DNA of 64,000 nucleotides from Orrella daihaiensis (GTDB taxonomy: Bacteria > Pseudomonadota > Gammaproteobacteria > Burkholderiales > Burkholderiaceae_B). Made by a program: the position numbers and the translations under genes. The notes under the pieces are model-generated. The model was not told the DNA's origin and searched no databases. It saw only the letters and a list, made by a program, of their open reading frames with translations. The stretch lies in assembly GCF_022811525.1 (NCBI RefSeq), contig NZ_CP063982.1:806001-870000 (forward strand). The letters are read 5' to 3'. Of this stretch, positions 1 to 9,282 are shown one piece after another. The number at the start of each line of letters is the position of its first letter. Positions within the stretch are counted from its first letter, which is position 1.

Positions 1-641
1 GGGTTCAAACGCCCAAACAGTATCGGTCCATTAAGGGTCAGACGATGCTGTCGTGGTCGGTGCGAGCGCTGTTAGCGGATCGGCGCGTGGCGAATGTGGT
101 GGTAGGTGTTCAGCTAGAAGACTCATTGGCCAGGCAATGCTTGTCTGATCTGAGTGGTGTCAAGGTATTGCCCACCGGTGGCGCGAGTCGTGCATTGACA
201 GTTTTACAGACGTTGGAGCACAGTGGGTTCGATGACAATGACTGGGTGTTGGTACATGATGCAGCACGTCCGGGTTTGCCACAAGATAATTTGTCCGCCT
301 TGATCGATGCCTGCTTGAGAGAGCAGCGCGGTGGTTTATTGGCCATGCCAGCAGCCGATACCGTTAAGCTGGCGAATACCGGCCAGTCATCTGGCGGTAT
401 TGTCGAGGTAGGCAAGACGCTTGATCGTCAAACCATCTGGCTTGCCCAGACACCGCAGATGTTCAGGGCTGGTCAGCTGCGTGATGCGTTAAGCCGTGCA
501 CTTGCCGCCGATGTAGAAGTAACCGATGAGGCCAGTGCCATGGAGTGGGCAGGCTACAAACCGTTGCTAATTAATGGCTCGGCTCGCAATCTTAAGGTGA
601 CATTGCCAGAAGATTTTGAATGGATACGGGGGATGCTATGA
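1..641 (+). CDS. ispD: 2-C-methyl-D-erythritol 4-phosphate cytidylyltransferase (5'-truncated by window edge)
   Basis: IspD transfers CMP from CTP to methylerythritol phosphate in the cytosolic non-mevalonate isoprenoid pathway. The reading frame is open from base 3 to the left edge. The codons before the first ATG (base 45) read V-Q-T-P-K-Q-Y and include the family's PKQY motif, so the ATG at 45 is internal and the true start lies outside the window. The visible 212 residues include TGGASR near base 175 and the HDAARP substrate motif at about base 255. About 20 N-terminal residues carrying the glycine-rich CTP loop are missing. The stop overlaps the ispF start as ATGA, the usual ispDF coupling. 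Confidence 0.95.
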   Translation, partial: VQTPKQYRSIKGQTMLSWSVRALLADRRVANVVVGVQLEDSLARQCLSDLSGVKVLPTGGASRALTVLQTLEHSGFDDNDWVLVHDAARPGLPQDNLSALIDACLREQRGGLLAMPAADTVKLANTGQSSGGIVEVGKTLDRQTIWLAQTPQMFRAGQLRDALSRALAADVEVTDEASAMEWAGYKPLLINGSARNLKVTLPEDFEWIRGML

Positions 642-1126
642 GTCAAGTGCCGTTTCGGGTGGGGCAAGGATTTGATGTGCATGCATTGGAGCTTGGCGGG
701 CCCTTGGTTCTTGGTGGTGTGACGATCGATCATACGCATCACCTGAAAGGCCATTCCGATGCCGATGCGTTGCTGCATGCCATTACCGATGCGATTTTAG
801 GTGCAGCAGCCCTTGGTGACATCGGACGCCTATTCCCTGACAATGATCCAAAGTTTGCCGGTATCGACAGTCGAGTGCTGTTACGCGAGGCTTACGGCCG
901 CGTTAAGGCAGCCGGCTGGCACGTGGTTAATGTCGATGCCACAGTTCATGCACAGGTACCTAAGATCGCCCCGCACGCGCCAGCCATGGTTACAAATATT
1001 GCCGCGGACTTGGACTTGAGCGCAGATGCTGTAAACATCAAAGGTAAAACCAACGAGGGCCTCGGTTTTTTAGGGCGTCGAGAGGGCATAGCTGTCACTG
1101 CTGTGGTACTGATTGAACGCAGCTAA
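638..1126 (+). CDS. ispF: 2-C-methyl-D-erythritol 2,4-cyclodiphosphate synthase
   Basis: IspF cyclises CDP-methylerythritol 2-phosphate and releases CMP, the step after IspE in the MEP pathway. The 162-residue protein has D13-V-H15 and H47 in the expected metal-ligand positions, GHSDAD at 38-43, GDIG-LFPD, and the C-terminal KTNEGLGFLGR segment. I chose the ATG at 638, which overlaps the ispD stop and follows a G-rich ribosome-binding stretch at 628-633. An in-frame ATG at 620 would add six residues the family lacks. The gene converges on the histidine kinase gene, leaving only 12 bases between the two stops. Confidence 0.96.
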   Translation: MSQVPFRVGQGFDVHALELGGPLVLGGVTIDHTHHLKGHSDADALLHAITDAILGAAALGDIGRLFPDNDPKFAGIDSRVLLREAYGRVKAAGWHVVNVDATVHAQVPKIAPHAPAMVTNIAADLDLSADAVNIKGKTNEGLGFLGRREGIAVTAVVLIERS

Positions 1127-1138
1127 GATTCGCTTTTG

Positions 1139-2539
1139 CTAGGTATTTCGTTTCGCGTTCGAAGCAAGCCCTCGGTGACCAGCCTTGCTATGCCGTGGTC
1201 GTTTTACGCGCGGTAAGTCCATACGTGCGATCAGGCCGCCTGCTTCACGAGGCAGCAGACGTAGCCGTCCGCCTGCTCGTGCGAGTAATCGTTCCACAAT
1301 CGCTAGGCCTAAGCCAGAACCTGCACCCCCAGTTCGAGCCGCCTCTCCCCGAGAGAAGGGTCTGAGCAAGCGCTCGACATCCTCGCTAGCAATGCCAGGG
1401 CCCCGATCGCGCACATCGATGTAGAGCCTGTCGCCACGTGAATGCACCACCACGTCGATAGTCACTGTGCCGAGGGTCGATTTTCCGTATCGTCTGGCGT
1501 TTTCCACCAGGTTGGTGAGGCAACGACTGAAATCTTCCCGATCTATGACACAGTAGGCTGAGGTGCGGGCTCGGTATTGCAATATGTCCGAAGTATTCAG
1601 CAGCGTCGGTTGTGCCTGACGGATGACATCCTGAATCACGTCTAGCAGATTTACTGGCCTTTTAGGCAATTCACTTGGTGGTTTGGCGTATTGCAACAAC
1701 TGACCGATTGTTTGATCAATCTGTGACAGGTCTTGATCGATGGCTTTTCTTTGTTCATCGGACATGGCGCTCATTTCTACTTCGAGTCGCATGCGCGCCA
1801 GTGGTGTGCGTAGGTCGTGTGAAATACCGGCCAACATCAGATTACGATCAGTCTCGGCTTGTCGCAATTCCGAGACCATTCGATTAAAGCTAGCATTTAA
1901 ATCTCGGATTTCTTGCGGCCCCGTCTCTGGTAAAGGATCTGGCGTTTGACCTTGAGACATTTGTTGCGCGGCGCGCGAAAGTCTTGAAAGAGGGCTGTTT
2001 AAATAACCGACGGCGACTGCAGCGCCCACCATTGAGAGCAGGGCAGCAGCCGCGATCCAGCTAACCCATTCAGGAGCAGTGCTTAAACTGATGGGTTGCA
2101 CTTGAATGCCGAGCCATTGTTGGTTTGACAGTTGTACCCACACTCGGCCATTGAATGGCTCGGTGGCTGTTAACTGAATGTCATTGCCTAGCTTGGTTTG
2201 TACTAGCGCAGTCACAGTGCGCCAGTCAGCGTCTTGCGGCAAGGCGACGAGTTTTTGGGCTTGTGATGGCGTTAAAAGCTCCAGATCTGTTTGAGTGTCG
2301 ATCGTATGAAGCAGGGGTTGCTTCAGATCGGCAGGGACTGCTAAACGAGTTGCTTCGACCAGCTGCACCGCGCGTACGATTTGGTCCGCGATTTGTGCTG
2401 CTCGAGGTTCGCGTTCAAGTGTCCAGAACACATGAAGCCAAGCTGCCAGGCTCGCTAGCATGAGCAAAGCCAGCAATAAAAATGTGCGGGTAAATAACCC
2501 CAGCTTGAACTCAGTGTTGACCATCGGGGACAAATACAT
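1139..2539 (-). CDS. EnvZ/RisS-like sensor histidine kinase
   Basis: This inner-membrane sensor kinase should phosphorylate the adjacent OmpR-type regulator. Two membrane helices (about residues 18-36 and 160-179) flank a periplasmic sensor region. A HAMP linker (about 180-230), an H-box with the phospho-accepting histidine near 241 (GISHDLRTPLAR), an N-box (NLVENARRYG) and G-boxes (DRGPGIA, GSGLGLAIV) follow. At 466 residues it has EnvZ-like length. The start overlaps the 3' end of ompR; an ATG at 2524 is an alternative start five codons in. In Bordetella the equivalent pair beside ispDF is RisAS, but the signal sensed here cannot be read from sequence. Confidence 0.93.
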   Translation of the reverse strand: MYLSPMVNTEFKLGLFTRTFLLLALLMLASLAAWLHVFWTLEREPRAAQIADQIVRAVQLVEATRLAVPADLKQPLLHTIDTQTDLELLTPSQAQKLVALPQDADWRTVTALVQTKLGNDIQLTATEPFNGRVWVQLSNQQWLGIQVQPISLSTAPEWVSWIAAAALLSMVGAAVAVGYLNSPLSRLSRAAQQMSQGQTPDPLPETGPQEIRDLNASFNRMVSELRQAETDRNLMLAGISHDLRTPLARMRLEVEMSAMSDEQRKAIDQDLSQIDQTIGQLLQYAKPPSELPKRPVNLLDVIQDVIRQAQPTLLNTSDILQYRARTSAYCVIDREDFSRCLTNLVENARRYGKSTLGTVTIDVVVHSRGDRLYIDVRDRGPGIASEDVERLLRPFSRGEAARTGGAGSGLGLAIVERLLARAGGRLRLLPREAGGLIARMDLPRVKRPRHSKAGHRGLASNAKRNT

Positions 2540-3257
2540 AGCCGACCCCCCACACCGTCTGAATGTAGATCGGCTTGGAAGGATTGGGCTCGATTAGTTT
2601 GCGCAGTCGCGAAATTTGGACATCCAGGCTACGGTCGAAGGCTTCGTATTCGCGGCCACGTGCGAGTTCCATTAAACGGTCCCGCGAAAGTGGCTCATTC
2701 GGATGTCGGGCAAAGACCTTGAGCATCGCAAACTCAGCGGTGGTAATGTCCATCTTTTTACCGTTGCAAGAGAGTGTACGGTTTGAGAGGCTTAGTTCAT
2801 ACGGCCCAAACATTAAAACCTCTGGCGCCCGGCTTGGTCCCGCTGGGTGTTCTTGTGTTTGGCTGCGACGCAGTACCGCGTTGATTCTTGAGAGCAATTC
2901 ACGCGGGTTAAAGGGCTTGGCTACATAATCGTCAGCCCCGAGATCGAGCCCCATGATGCGACTGCTGTCTTCAACTTTTGCGGTGAGCAAAATAATGGGA
3001 ATCTTGTCGCCGGCGCTGCGCAGTCGTCTGCAGATACTCATGCCGTCTTCACCCGGCATCATTACATCGAGTACGATGAGATCGACAGAGGTCTGGCGTT
3101 TGAGTTCAGTCATGGCTTTACCATCGGCCGCAACTGACACTCTGAAGCCTTGCTCGGTGAGATAGCGTTGCAAGAGGTCGCGCAACCGCTCATCGTCGTC
3201 AACCACCAAGATGTGTCGTATCGAGGATTTTGGTGTGGTGAGGTCGGATTGTGTCAT
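2511..3257 (-). CDS. ompR: OmpR/RisA-family response regulator
   Basis: A cytoplasmic DNA-binding regulator of 248 residues. The receiver domain (about 14-130) has the acidic pair in VVDDDERLRD, the phospho-acceptor D64 in LIVLDVMMPGEDG and the lysine in VAKPFNPREL. A winged-helix OmpR/PhoB domain fills about 143-243 and ends in the typical QTVWGVGYVF. The kinase gene overlaps its 3' end, so the pair is translationally coupled. In enterobacteria OmpR sets porin expression; in Bordetella the RisA homologue controls virulence and stress genes. Which regulon applies here is unknown, so the symbol denotes family rather than proven role. Confidence 0.93.
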   Translation of the reverse strand: MTQSDLTTPKSSIRHILVVDDDERLRDLLQRYLTEQGFRVSVAADGKAMTELKRQTSVDLIVLDVMMPGEDGMSICRRLRSAGDKIPIILLTAKVEDSSRIMGLDLGADDYVAKPFNPRELLSRINAVLRRSQTQEHPAGPSRAPEVLMFGPYELSLSNRTLSCNGKKMDITTAEFAMLKVFARHPNEPLSRDRLMELARGREYEAFDRSLDVQISRLRKLIEPNPSKPIYIQTVWGVGYVFVPDGQH

Positions 3258-3363
3258 GTCAAAGCGTTTTGTCTATGTGTTGAATCATCGAGCTGTTTAA
3301 ATAGTGGATTAATCCGAACGATCAATGTCTCGATGCAGTGTAGCGCGAGGTACGCGCGCCCCG

Positions 3364-3996
3364 TCATTGCTTGACATCAAGGCCTAGATCTTCCACAAAG
3401 CGCTCACCAAAAAATTTTCGGCTGGTTTCCAAACCGCTTGCAAGACTGGGCGTAATAAATGACAGAGTCCAGGTGGCCTGAATCGGGCTGCCAAGAACTC
3501 TGCCGGTATCAGCCTCAATACCTGATGGGATATCTAGGGCGAGCACTGGTGAGTGCCAAGCGTTAATTGTTGCAATCACGTTTGTCCACGGCTTATCCAA
3601 GGCTCGAGACAGTCCAATGCCAAACAGTCCATCTATGACTGCCGCTGGCTGATCGGAGGGAAGGTGTGCAACCACTGTGCCACCGGTGACCAACCATTGC
3701 ATGAGTGCTTGTTTGGCGTCTGAGGGTGCGTTTGGAGCAGCCTCTGGCATGACCACGGTGAGTGTGTGTCCAAGCCTTTGCAGTTCGGTGGCAGCGACCA
3801 AAGCATCGCCACCATTATTACCAGGACCTACTAGCACGACAATGTGGCTAGACGACTTGAGTCGGTCATGCAAAAACTTGGCGGCGCAGGTGCCGGCCCG
3901 CTGCATCAGTGGCAGGCCTTGTTCGAGCCCTTGCTGCTCGAGTATCCGAATCGTCGCAGTGGGCAAAGCAGTCACAAGGTTGGCAGACTTGATCAT
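3364..3996 (-). CDS. nnrE: Single-domain NAD(P)H-hydrate epimerase (YjeF N-terminal domain)
   Basis: The enzyme epimerises damaged R-NAD(P)HX to the S form for repair. The 210-residue protein is a complete YjeF_N domain: VGPGNNGGDALVAA (about 56-69) is the nucleotide-binding loop and LDIPSGIEADTG (about 154-165) carries the catalytic region. The ORF then stops. Most proteobacterial homologues known to me are about 500-residue fusions with the ADP-dependent dehydratase (YjeF_C), which is absent both here and in the following 100 bases. Either the dehydratase is encoded elsewhere or this lineage lost it. The gene is divergent from ppc. Confidence 0.88.
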   Translation of the reverse strand: MIKSANLVTALPTATIRILEQQGLEQGLPLMQRAGTCAAKFLHDRLKSSSHIVVLVGPGNNGGDALVAATELQRLGHTLTVVMPEAAPNAPSDAKQALMQWLVTGGTVVAHLPSDQPAAVIDGLFGIGLSRALDKPWTNVIATINAWHSPVLALDIPSGIEADTGRVLGSPIQATWTLSFITPSLASGLETSRKFFGERFVEDLGLDVKQ

Positions 3997-4115
3997 GGTG
4001 CAATTTGGTGCATGGCGATTGAGGTTTTGTCAGTTGTACGACAGCTTTTGTTTGTTGTCACGCATGGCACCTCTTAACCGATAGAATGATGTCTTAACTT
4101 AGTCAAGGTTTAGCT

Positions 4116-6947
4116 ATGGCAACACAACGCATTCGGCCCGAAGAGCAGCCATTGGTTGATGATATTCGTTTGCTTGGCCGGCTTCTCGGTGAAGTGATTC
4201 GTGAACAGGAAGGCAAGAAAGCGTTTGATTTGATTGAACGCATTCGGCAATTGTCGGTGACCTTTCGGCGTCACGATGATGATGCTGCTGACAAGACGCT
4301 AAAGCGCACGCTGCGTCAGCTAACCGATGATCAGGCAGTCAGCGTAATTCGGGCTTTCACTTATTTCAGTCATTTAGCCAATTTGGCCGAGGATCGGCAT
4401 TACGTTCGACGCAGACTATTTCATGAGCGTGCCGGTCATCGACAAAAAGGCAGTCTTGCGCTTGCATTCGAACGTTTGTCTGAAGCAGGCATCAAGCGGG
4501 GACAATTAGCCAAGATACTGGCGCGCAGCCATGTGTCACCAGTGTTGACCGCACACCCGACTGAGGTGCAACGCAAGAGTATTCTCGATGCCGAGCGCGC
4601 GATTGCCAAACTCCTGGAGGTGCGCGACCAAATCCGGGGGCGTGCAATTGACGTGCTGCAAAAGCAAGAACTTGAAGATAACGAACGACATATCAAGGCT
4701 CGAATTGTGCAATTGTGGCAAACCCGATTGTTGCGATTCACCAAGCTGACGGTCTCCGATGAAATTGAAAACTCTCTGAGCTATTACGAATCCACATTTC
4801 TTTCTGAAATACCGCGTCTTTACAAACAATTGGAGCGTCAATTGGGGTTGACTGACGTTCCTTCATTTTTGCGGATGGGACAGTGGATAGGGGGTGACCG
4901 GGATGGCAATCCCAATGTGAATGCAGACACCTTGCGTGAAGCCCTGCGTCGTCAATCGGAGGTGGCTGTGCGCCACCATCTGCGCGCGTTACATTACCTA
5001 GGTGCCGAGCTCTCGATGTCGGCTATGCTCGTGCCCGTGGGATCAGCCATGCAAGCATTGGCGGATCGATCGCCGGATCAGAACGTGCACCGTACCGATG
5101 AGCCCTATCGCCGCGCGTTGACGGGCATGTACGCCCGTCTGGCAGCCACGCTGACGGCTTTAACTGGGCAAGAGGCTGCCCGTCACGCCATCGCCCCGCA
5201 AAACCCCTATCTCAGTCCGAACGAATTATTGTCCGATCTGCGAGTCATTCGCGACTCGCTGATAGCCAACAATGGCGACGTCCTGGCAAAAGAACGTCTT
5301 GAGGATCTGATCCGGGCTGTTGATGTGTTTGGCTTTCATCTGGCGACGGTGGATCTGCGTCAAAGTTCAGATCAACATGAGTTGGTGGTTGCTGAGTTAT
5401 TGCGTATTGCTGGCGTGTGTCCAGATTATCTAGCTCTTCAGGAGAGTGATCGCACTGATCTTCTGGTTCAAGTGTTATCGCAGTCCAGGCCGTTGCGAGT
5501 GCCGGGTGCGCGCTACAGTGAACTGGCAGACAAGGAGTTGGCGGTGTTTGAAGCTGCCAGAGAGGTTCGTATTCGGTTTGGTCAACAGGCTGTGCGTCAG
5601 TACATTATCAGCCATACCGAGACCGTGAGTGATTTGCTTGAAGTCTACCTGCTGCAAAAAGAAACCGGCTTGATGAATGGGCCGCTCGGGGGGTGTGCAA
5701 ATGGTGATAGTTCTGCACCCACCCAGGCGGCGCTGATTGTGGTTCCCTTGTTTGAAACGATTGCTGACCTGCAGCGCGCCCCAGTCATCATGCGCGATTT
5801 TTTCGCACTTACGCATATGCTCGATCTCCTATGCGCCAGTGGTGGTGAACAGGAAATCATGTTGGGCTATTCCGACAGCAACAAGGACGGCGGGATATTT
5901 ACGAGCACTTGGGAGTTGTATCGAGCTGAGCTCGCCTTGGTGGAAGTATTTGAGTCGCTGGGTAAAAAACAGAAACTTACGATGCGACTATTTCATGGTC
6001 GTGGTGGCACCGTGGGTCGCGGAGGCGGTCCAAGCTACGAGGCCATATTGGCCCAGCCGCCTGGAACCGTGGGTGGACAGATTCGCCTGACCGAGCAAGG
6101 AGAGGTCATCGGGTCAAAGTATGCCAACCCCGACATTGGTCGTCGCAATCTTGAGACATTGGTGGCTGCGACCCTTGAAGCAACGCTGCTGCAAACTCAG
6201 GATCAAACCCCTTCGGCTTATTTGGCTGCTGCGCAAAGGTTGTCAGACGATAGTTTCGCGGCATATCAGGCGCTCGTTTACGACACGCCTGAGTTTGCAC
6301 CTTACTTTTTTGAGGCGACGCCGATTCGGGAAATTGCCCAGTTAAATATTGGCTCCAGGCCAGCAGCTCGGCCCAAACAGGGAGGTGGTGCGCCGAAGAT
6401 CCAGGATTTGCGAGCGATTCCTTGGGGCTTTAGCTGGGGGCAATGTCGCTTGACCCTGCCAGGTTGGCTGGGGTTTGGTGCAGCGGTGGAGGCGTTTTTA
6501 CGGGATCCGCCTCAAGCAATGAAGCAAAAGCAGGCTTTGGCGCTGCTACGGGAAATGTACGCGCAGTGGCCTTTCTTTAGGGCGATTTTGTCGAATATGG
6601 ATATGGTCATCGCTAAAAGTGATCTGGCCATCGCAAGTCGCTATGCCAGCCTGGTATCAGATCGCAAGGTACGTCAAAAGGTGTTTGATGCGATCACCGC
6701 TCGCTGGCATAGCACCCGAGAGGCACTTGATCTCATCACGCAGCAAAAGTCTCGCTTGGCTAACAACCCTGCATTGGCCCGTTCGATTCGACATCGTTTC
6801 CCTTACATCGACCCATTGCATCACTTGCAGGTCGAGTTAATTCGCCGGTTTCGGGAAAAACCACTCGATCAGGCTAGTGAGCGGGGTAAGCGCGGGATTC
6901 ATATTTCAATTAACGGGATTGCTGCGGGGTTGCGCAATACTGGCTAG
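4116..6947 (+). CDS. ppc: Phosphoenolpyruvate carboxylase
   Basis: Ppc makes oxaloacetate from PEP and bicarbonate in the cytosol, refilling the TCA cycle. At 943 residues it is close to full bacterial length. The catalytic histidine lies in VLTAHPTEVQRKS (H147), the catalytic lysine region in GYSDSNKDGG, the glycine-rich arginine loop in FHGRGGTVGRGGGP, and the protein ends R-N-T-G as the family does. A second conserved block, QWIGGDRDGNPNV, is near residue 260. It is transcribed away from nnrE and directly upstream of tRNA-Arg. Confidence 0.97.
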   Translation: MATQRIRPEEQPLVDDIRLLGRLLGEVIREQEGKKAFDLIERIRQLSVTFRRHDDDAADKTLKRTLRQLTDDQAVSVIRAFTYFSHLANLAEDRHYVRRRLFHERAGHRQKGSLALAFERLSEAGIKRGQLAKILARSHVSPVLTAHPTEVQRKSILDAERAIAKLLEVRDQIRGRAIDVLQKQELEDNERHIKARIVQLWQTRLLRFTKLTVSDEIENSLSYYESTFLSEIPRLYKQLERQLGLTDVPSFLRMGQWIGGDRDGNPNVNADTLREALRRQSEVAVRHHLRALHYLGAELSMSAMLVPVGSAMQALADRSPDQNVHRTDEPYRRALTGMYARLAATLTALTGQEAARHAIAPQNPYLSPNELLSDLRVIRDSLIANNGDVLAKERLEDLIRAVDVFGFHLATVDLRQSSDQHELVVAELLRIAGVCPDYLALQESDRTDLLVQVLSQSRPLRVPGARYSELADKELAVFEAAREVRIRFGQQAVRQYIISHTETVSDLLEVYLLQKETGLMNGPLGGCANGDSSAPTQAALIVVPLFETIADLQRAPVIMRDFFALTHMLDLLCASGGEQEIMLGYSDSNKDGGIFTSTWELYRAELALVEVFESLGKKQKLTMRLFHGRGGTVGRGGGPSYEAILAQPPGTVGGQIRLTEQGEVIGSKYANPDIGRRNLETLVAATLEATLLQTQDQTPSAYLAAAQRLSDDSFAAYQALVYDTPEFAPYFFEATPIREIAQLNIGSRPAARPKQGGGAPKIQDLRAIPWGFSWGQCRLTLPGWLGFGAAVEAFLRDPPQAMKQKQALALLREMYAQWPFFRAILSNMDMVIAKSDLAIASRYASLVSDRKVRQKVFDAITARWHSTREALDLITQQKSRLANNPALARSIRHRFPYIDPLHHLQVELIRRFREKPLDQASERGKRGIHISINGIAAGLRNTG

Positions 6948-6988
6948 GCGAATTAGCCGGCAGAAGGTGCTATAATTCGATTCCTTTA

Positions 6989-7065
6989 GCGCCCGTAGCT
7001 CAGTTGGATAGAGTACTTGGCTACGAACCAAGGGGTCGTGGGTTCGAATCCTGCCGGGCGCGCCA
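6989..7065 (+). tRNA. tRNA-Arg (ACG)
   Basis: A complete 77-base cloverleaf. Acceptor arms GCGCCCG and CGGGCGC pair fully, the T loop reads GGTTCGAATCC, and the anticodon loop is CTACGAA with anticodon ACG, read as ICG for CGN arginine codons. The CCA tail is encoded at 7063-7065. A TATAAT box at 6971-6976 lies 18 bases upstream, though I see no good -35 partner. Confidence 0.98.
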
Positions 7066-7073
7066 GTATGTCG

Positions 7074-7100
7074 GGGCCGATCGTTTGATCGGCCCTTTTC
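7074..7100 (+). terminator. Rho-independent terminator of tRNA-Arg
   Basis: GGGCCGATC and GATCGGCCC (nine paired bases) flank a GTTT loop and are followed by TTTT. It sits nine bases after the tRNA and separates it from the ABC importer operon. Confidence 0.92.
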
Positions 7101-7211
7101 GTATGTGGCGTTGAGTCCTGCACTTATACAGTGCATCAACAGGCCGCTGTTTCTTGCTCGCACTTGTATTGGCGGTGCTAGCATACGGGGTTTTAAAACG
7201 GTGTTGCGCAT

Positions 7212-7228
7212 CATGACAGCTAGTCATG
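7212..7228. promoter_or_regulatory. Inverted repeat upstream of BMP importer operon
   Basis: CATGAC-AGCTA-GTCATG is a six-base perfect inverted repeat 20 to 29 bases before the candidate starts of the first permease. It could be an operator or part of the leader. No regulator gene is adjacent, so a function is only a guess. Confidence 0.35.
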
Positions 7229-7247
7229 CCAAACACTTACTGTCGCG

Positions 7248-8348
7248 GTGGTTCGGATGATCCGGCTCGAGCCACGCCCAGCGCCTAGTGCGACCATGCG
7301 GGTGGCCACTCCCGTGGTTGCTATCGTCCTGACGATTTTGACAGGTTTATTAATTTTTGCGCTCTTGGGTAAGGATCCTGTGCGCGGTTTCGCGGTGTTT
7401 TTTGTTAACCCGCTCAAAACCACCTATGGTATTTCAGAGTGGCTCTTAAAAGCCACGCCCTTGGCCTTATGTGCTGCGGGCTTGGCAGTTGGCTTTCGCG
7501 CTAGCGTTTGGAATATTGGTGCTGAAGGGCAGTTCATGCTCGGTGCTATCGGCGCCACACTGGTTGCGCTCTATGCGGGTTCAATGCCAGTTGTGACGCT
7601 GGTTTTGATGATCTTGGCTGGAATCGCGGCTGGGGCGCTATGGGCTGCCATTCCCGCTTTCCTCAGGACCCACTTTAACGCTAGCGAGATCTTGGTGTCG
7701 TTGATGCTGGTTTATGTGGCGGAGCTGCTGGTGTCTTGGTTGGTATTCGGCCCTTTGCGTGACCCGATGGGTTTTAATTTTCCGCAAACTGTCATGTTTG
7801 AGCCAGCCGCTTTGTTACCTATCCTCGTGCCAGGCACCCGCTTGAACCTCGTGCTTGGGTTCGTCGTATTGGTGCTGTTAGCCACCTATGTGCTGGTTTT
7901 TAAAACTCACCTCGGCTTTAAGATGCGGGTGGCTGGTGAGTCTCCAAACGCTGCGCGCTACGCTGGTATTTCTGCCAAGACCATGGTGTGGTTGGGTCTT
8001 TTAATTGGTGGTGCCTGTGCGGGTTTAGCGGGCATGGCTGAAGTGGCCGGTCCCATGGGTCAGCTGACTGACAAAGTCGGCAGTGGTTATGGCTTTGCCG
8101 CGATTATTGTGGCTTTTGTTGGTCGGTTGCACCCGTTGGGCATTGCCTTGGCATCATTGTTGATGGCATTGTTCTTCATTGGGGGTGAGCAGTCTCAACA
8201 ATACTTGGGATTGCCTGGTTCAATTTCGATGGTGTTCCAGGGGTTACTGCTTTTTTATTTGCTGGCAACGGATGTGCTGATTGGGTACCGGCTTAGGCTT
8301 GGTCGAGATGCCCACGTGACCAACGCTGTTAAGGCAAAGGCGGGATAG
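7248..8348 (+). CDS. BMP-type ABC importer, permease 1 (nucleoside/purine-like)
   Basis: An inner-membrane permease of the branched-chain/nucleoside importer class, paired with the next permease and a BMP binding protein. The 366-residue protein has about ten hydrophobic helices and the family motifs WNIGAEGQFMLGAIG (about 87-101) and VAGESPNAARYAGI (about 229-242), the ATPase-contact loop. The start is a GTG at 7248, with an ATG at 7257 as an alternative; ribosome-binding signals are weak for both. Known relatives move nucleosides, purines or related compounds; the substrate here is not readable. Confidence 0.9.
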   Translation: MVRMIRLEPRPAPSATMRVATPVVAIVLTILTGLLIFALLGKDPVRGFAVFFVNPLKTTYGISEWLLKATPLALCAAGLAVGFRASVWNIGAEGQFMLGAIGATLVALYAGSMPVVTLVLMILAGIAAGALWAAIPAFLRTHFNASEILVSLMLVYVAELLVSWLVFGPLRDPMGFNFPQTVMFEPAALLPILVPGTRLNLVLGFVVLVLLATYVLVFKTHLGFKMRVAGESPNAARYAGISAKTMVWLGLLIGGACAGLAGMAEVAGPMGQLTDKVGSGYGFAAIIVAFVGRLHPLGIALASLLMALFFIGGEQSQQYLGLPGSISMVFQGLLLFYLLATDVLIGYRLRLGRDAHVTNAVKAKAG

Positions 8349-8352
8349 GGCC

Positions 8353-9282
8353 ATGGACTTGTTGACCTCTATCTTGTTTGCTACGGTGGTTGCCGGCACG
8401 CCCCTGTTGCTCGTCGCGCTAGGTGAACTCATCTGCGAGAAATCGGGGATGCTCAATCTTGGCGCCGAGGGCATGATGTCGATTGGTGCGGTCGCAGCAT
8501 TTGTTGCTGCGTTTACCTTTGAGTCTACGTTGATGGGTGTGGCCAGTGGCTTGGTGGCTGGTGCGCTCCTGAGTCTGGTGTTTGCATTTATTACGGTGCA
8601 CTTGATGGCCAATCAGGTGGCCACAGGGCTCGCAGTGGCTATATTTGGCGTAGGCTTAGCCGCATTTTTGGGTAAGCCTTTTGAGGCTAAAGTGTTGCCT
8701 TCGATCAAACCCACTGAAATCCCTTTCCTGTCCGATTTGCCGTTGGTTGGCCCGGTGTTATTTGGGCAGCAGTGGATTGTGTATGCGACCTGGGTGATAT
8801 TTGCAGTCGTTGTTTGGTTTCTCGCAAAAACCCGTGGCGGTCTGGTACTGAAGGCGGTTGGTGAGTCGCCCGATGCAGCCAATGCCGTAGGCATTGATGT
8901 GGTCAAGGTTCGCTATTTGGCTATTTTGTTTGGAGGTGCCATGGCGGGCTTGGGTGGTGCGTTTTTATCTCTGTTCCATACACCGATGTGGGCTGAAGGC
9001 ATGGTCGCTGGTAAAGGCTGGATTGCCCTGGCATTGGTGGTTTTTGCGACTTGGCTGCCCTGGAGAGTCCTATTGGGTGCCTACTTGTTCGGTGGCGTCA
9101 TGATTTCCCAGTTGTTTGTGCAGTCTTCCCCCATCCCGGTCAAGATTCCTGCTCAATTTCTATCGGCACTGCCGTATATTGCAACTATCGTGGTGTTGGT
9201 CCTGATCTCTCGCAATGTCAAGATGATCAGGTTGAACTCTCCGGCTTCCCTTGGTAAACCCTTTCAAAAGGAACGCGCATGA
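8353..9282 (+). CDS. BMP-type ABC importer, permease 2
   Basis: The second membrane subunit of the importer, 309 residues and strongly hydrophobic. It has the same family signatures as its partner: LNLGAEGMMSIGAV (about 35-48) and AVGESPDAANAVGI (about 168-181), the loop expected to contact an ATPase. It starts four bases after the upstream stop and its TGA overlaps the binding-protein ATG, so the three genes form a tight operon. It corresponds to the shorter permease of the YufP/YufQ (BmpE/BmpF-like) type pairs. Confidence 0.9.
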   Translation: MDLLTSILFATVVAGTPLLLVALGELICEKSGMLNLGAEGMMSIGAVAAFVAAFTFESTLMGVASGLVAGALLSLVFAFITVHLMANQVATGLAVAIFGVGLAAFLGKPFEAKVLPSIKPTEIPFLSDLPLVGPVLFGQQWIVYATWVIFAVVVWFLAKTRGGLVLKAVGESPDAANAVGIDVVKVRYLAILFGGAMAGLGGAFLSLFHTPMWAEGMVAGKGWIALALVVFATWLPWRVLLGAYLFGGVMISQLFVQSSPIPVKIPAQFLSALPYIATIVVLVLISRNVKMIRLNSPASLGKPFQKERA

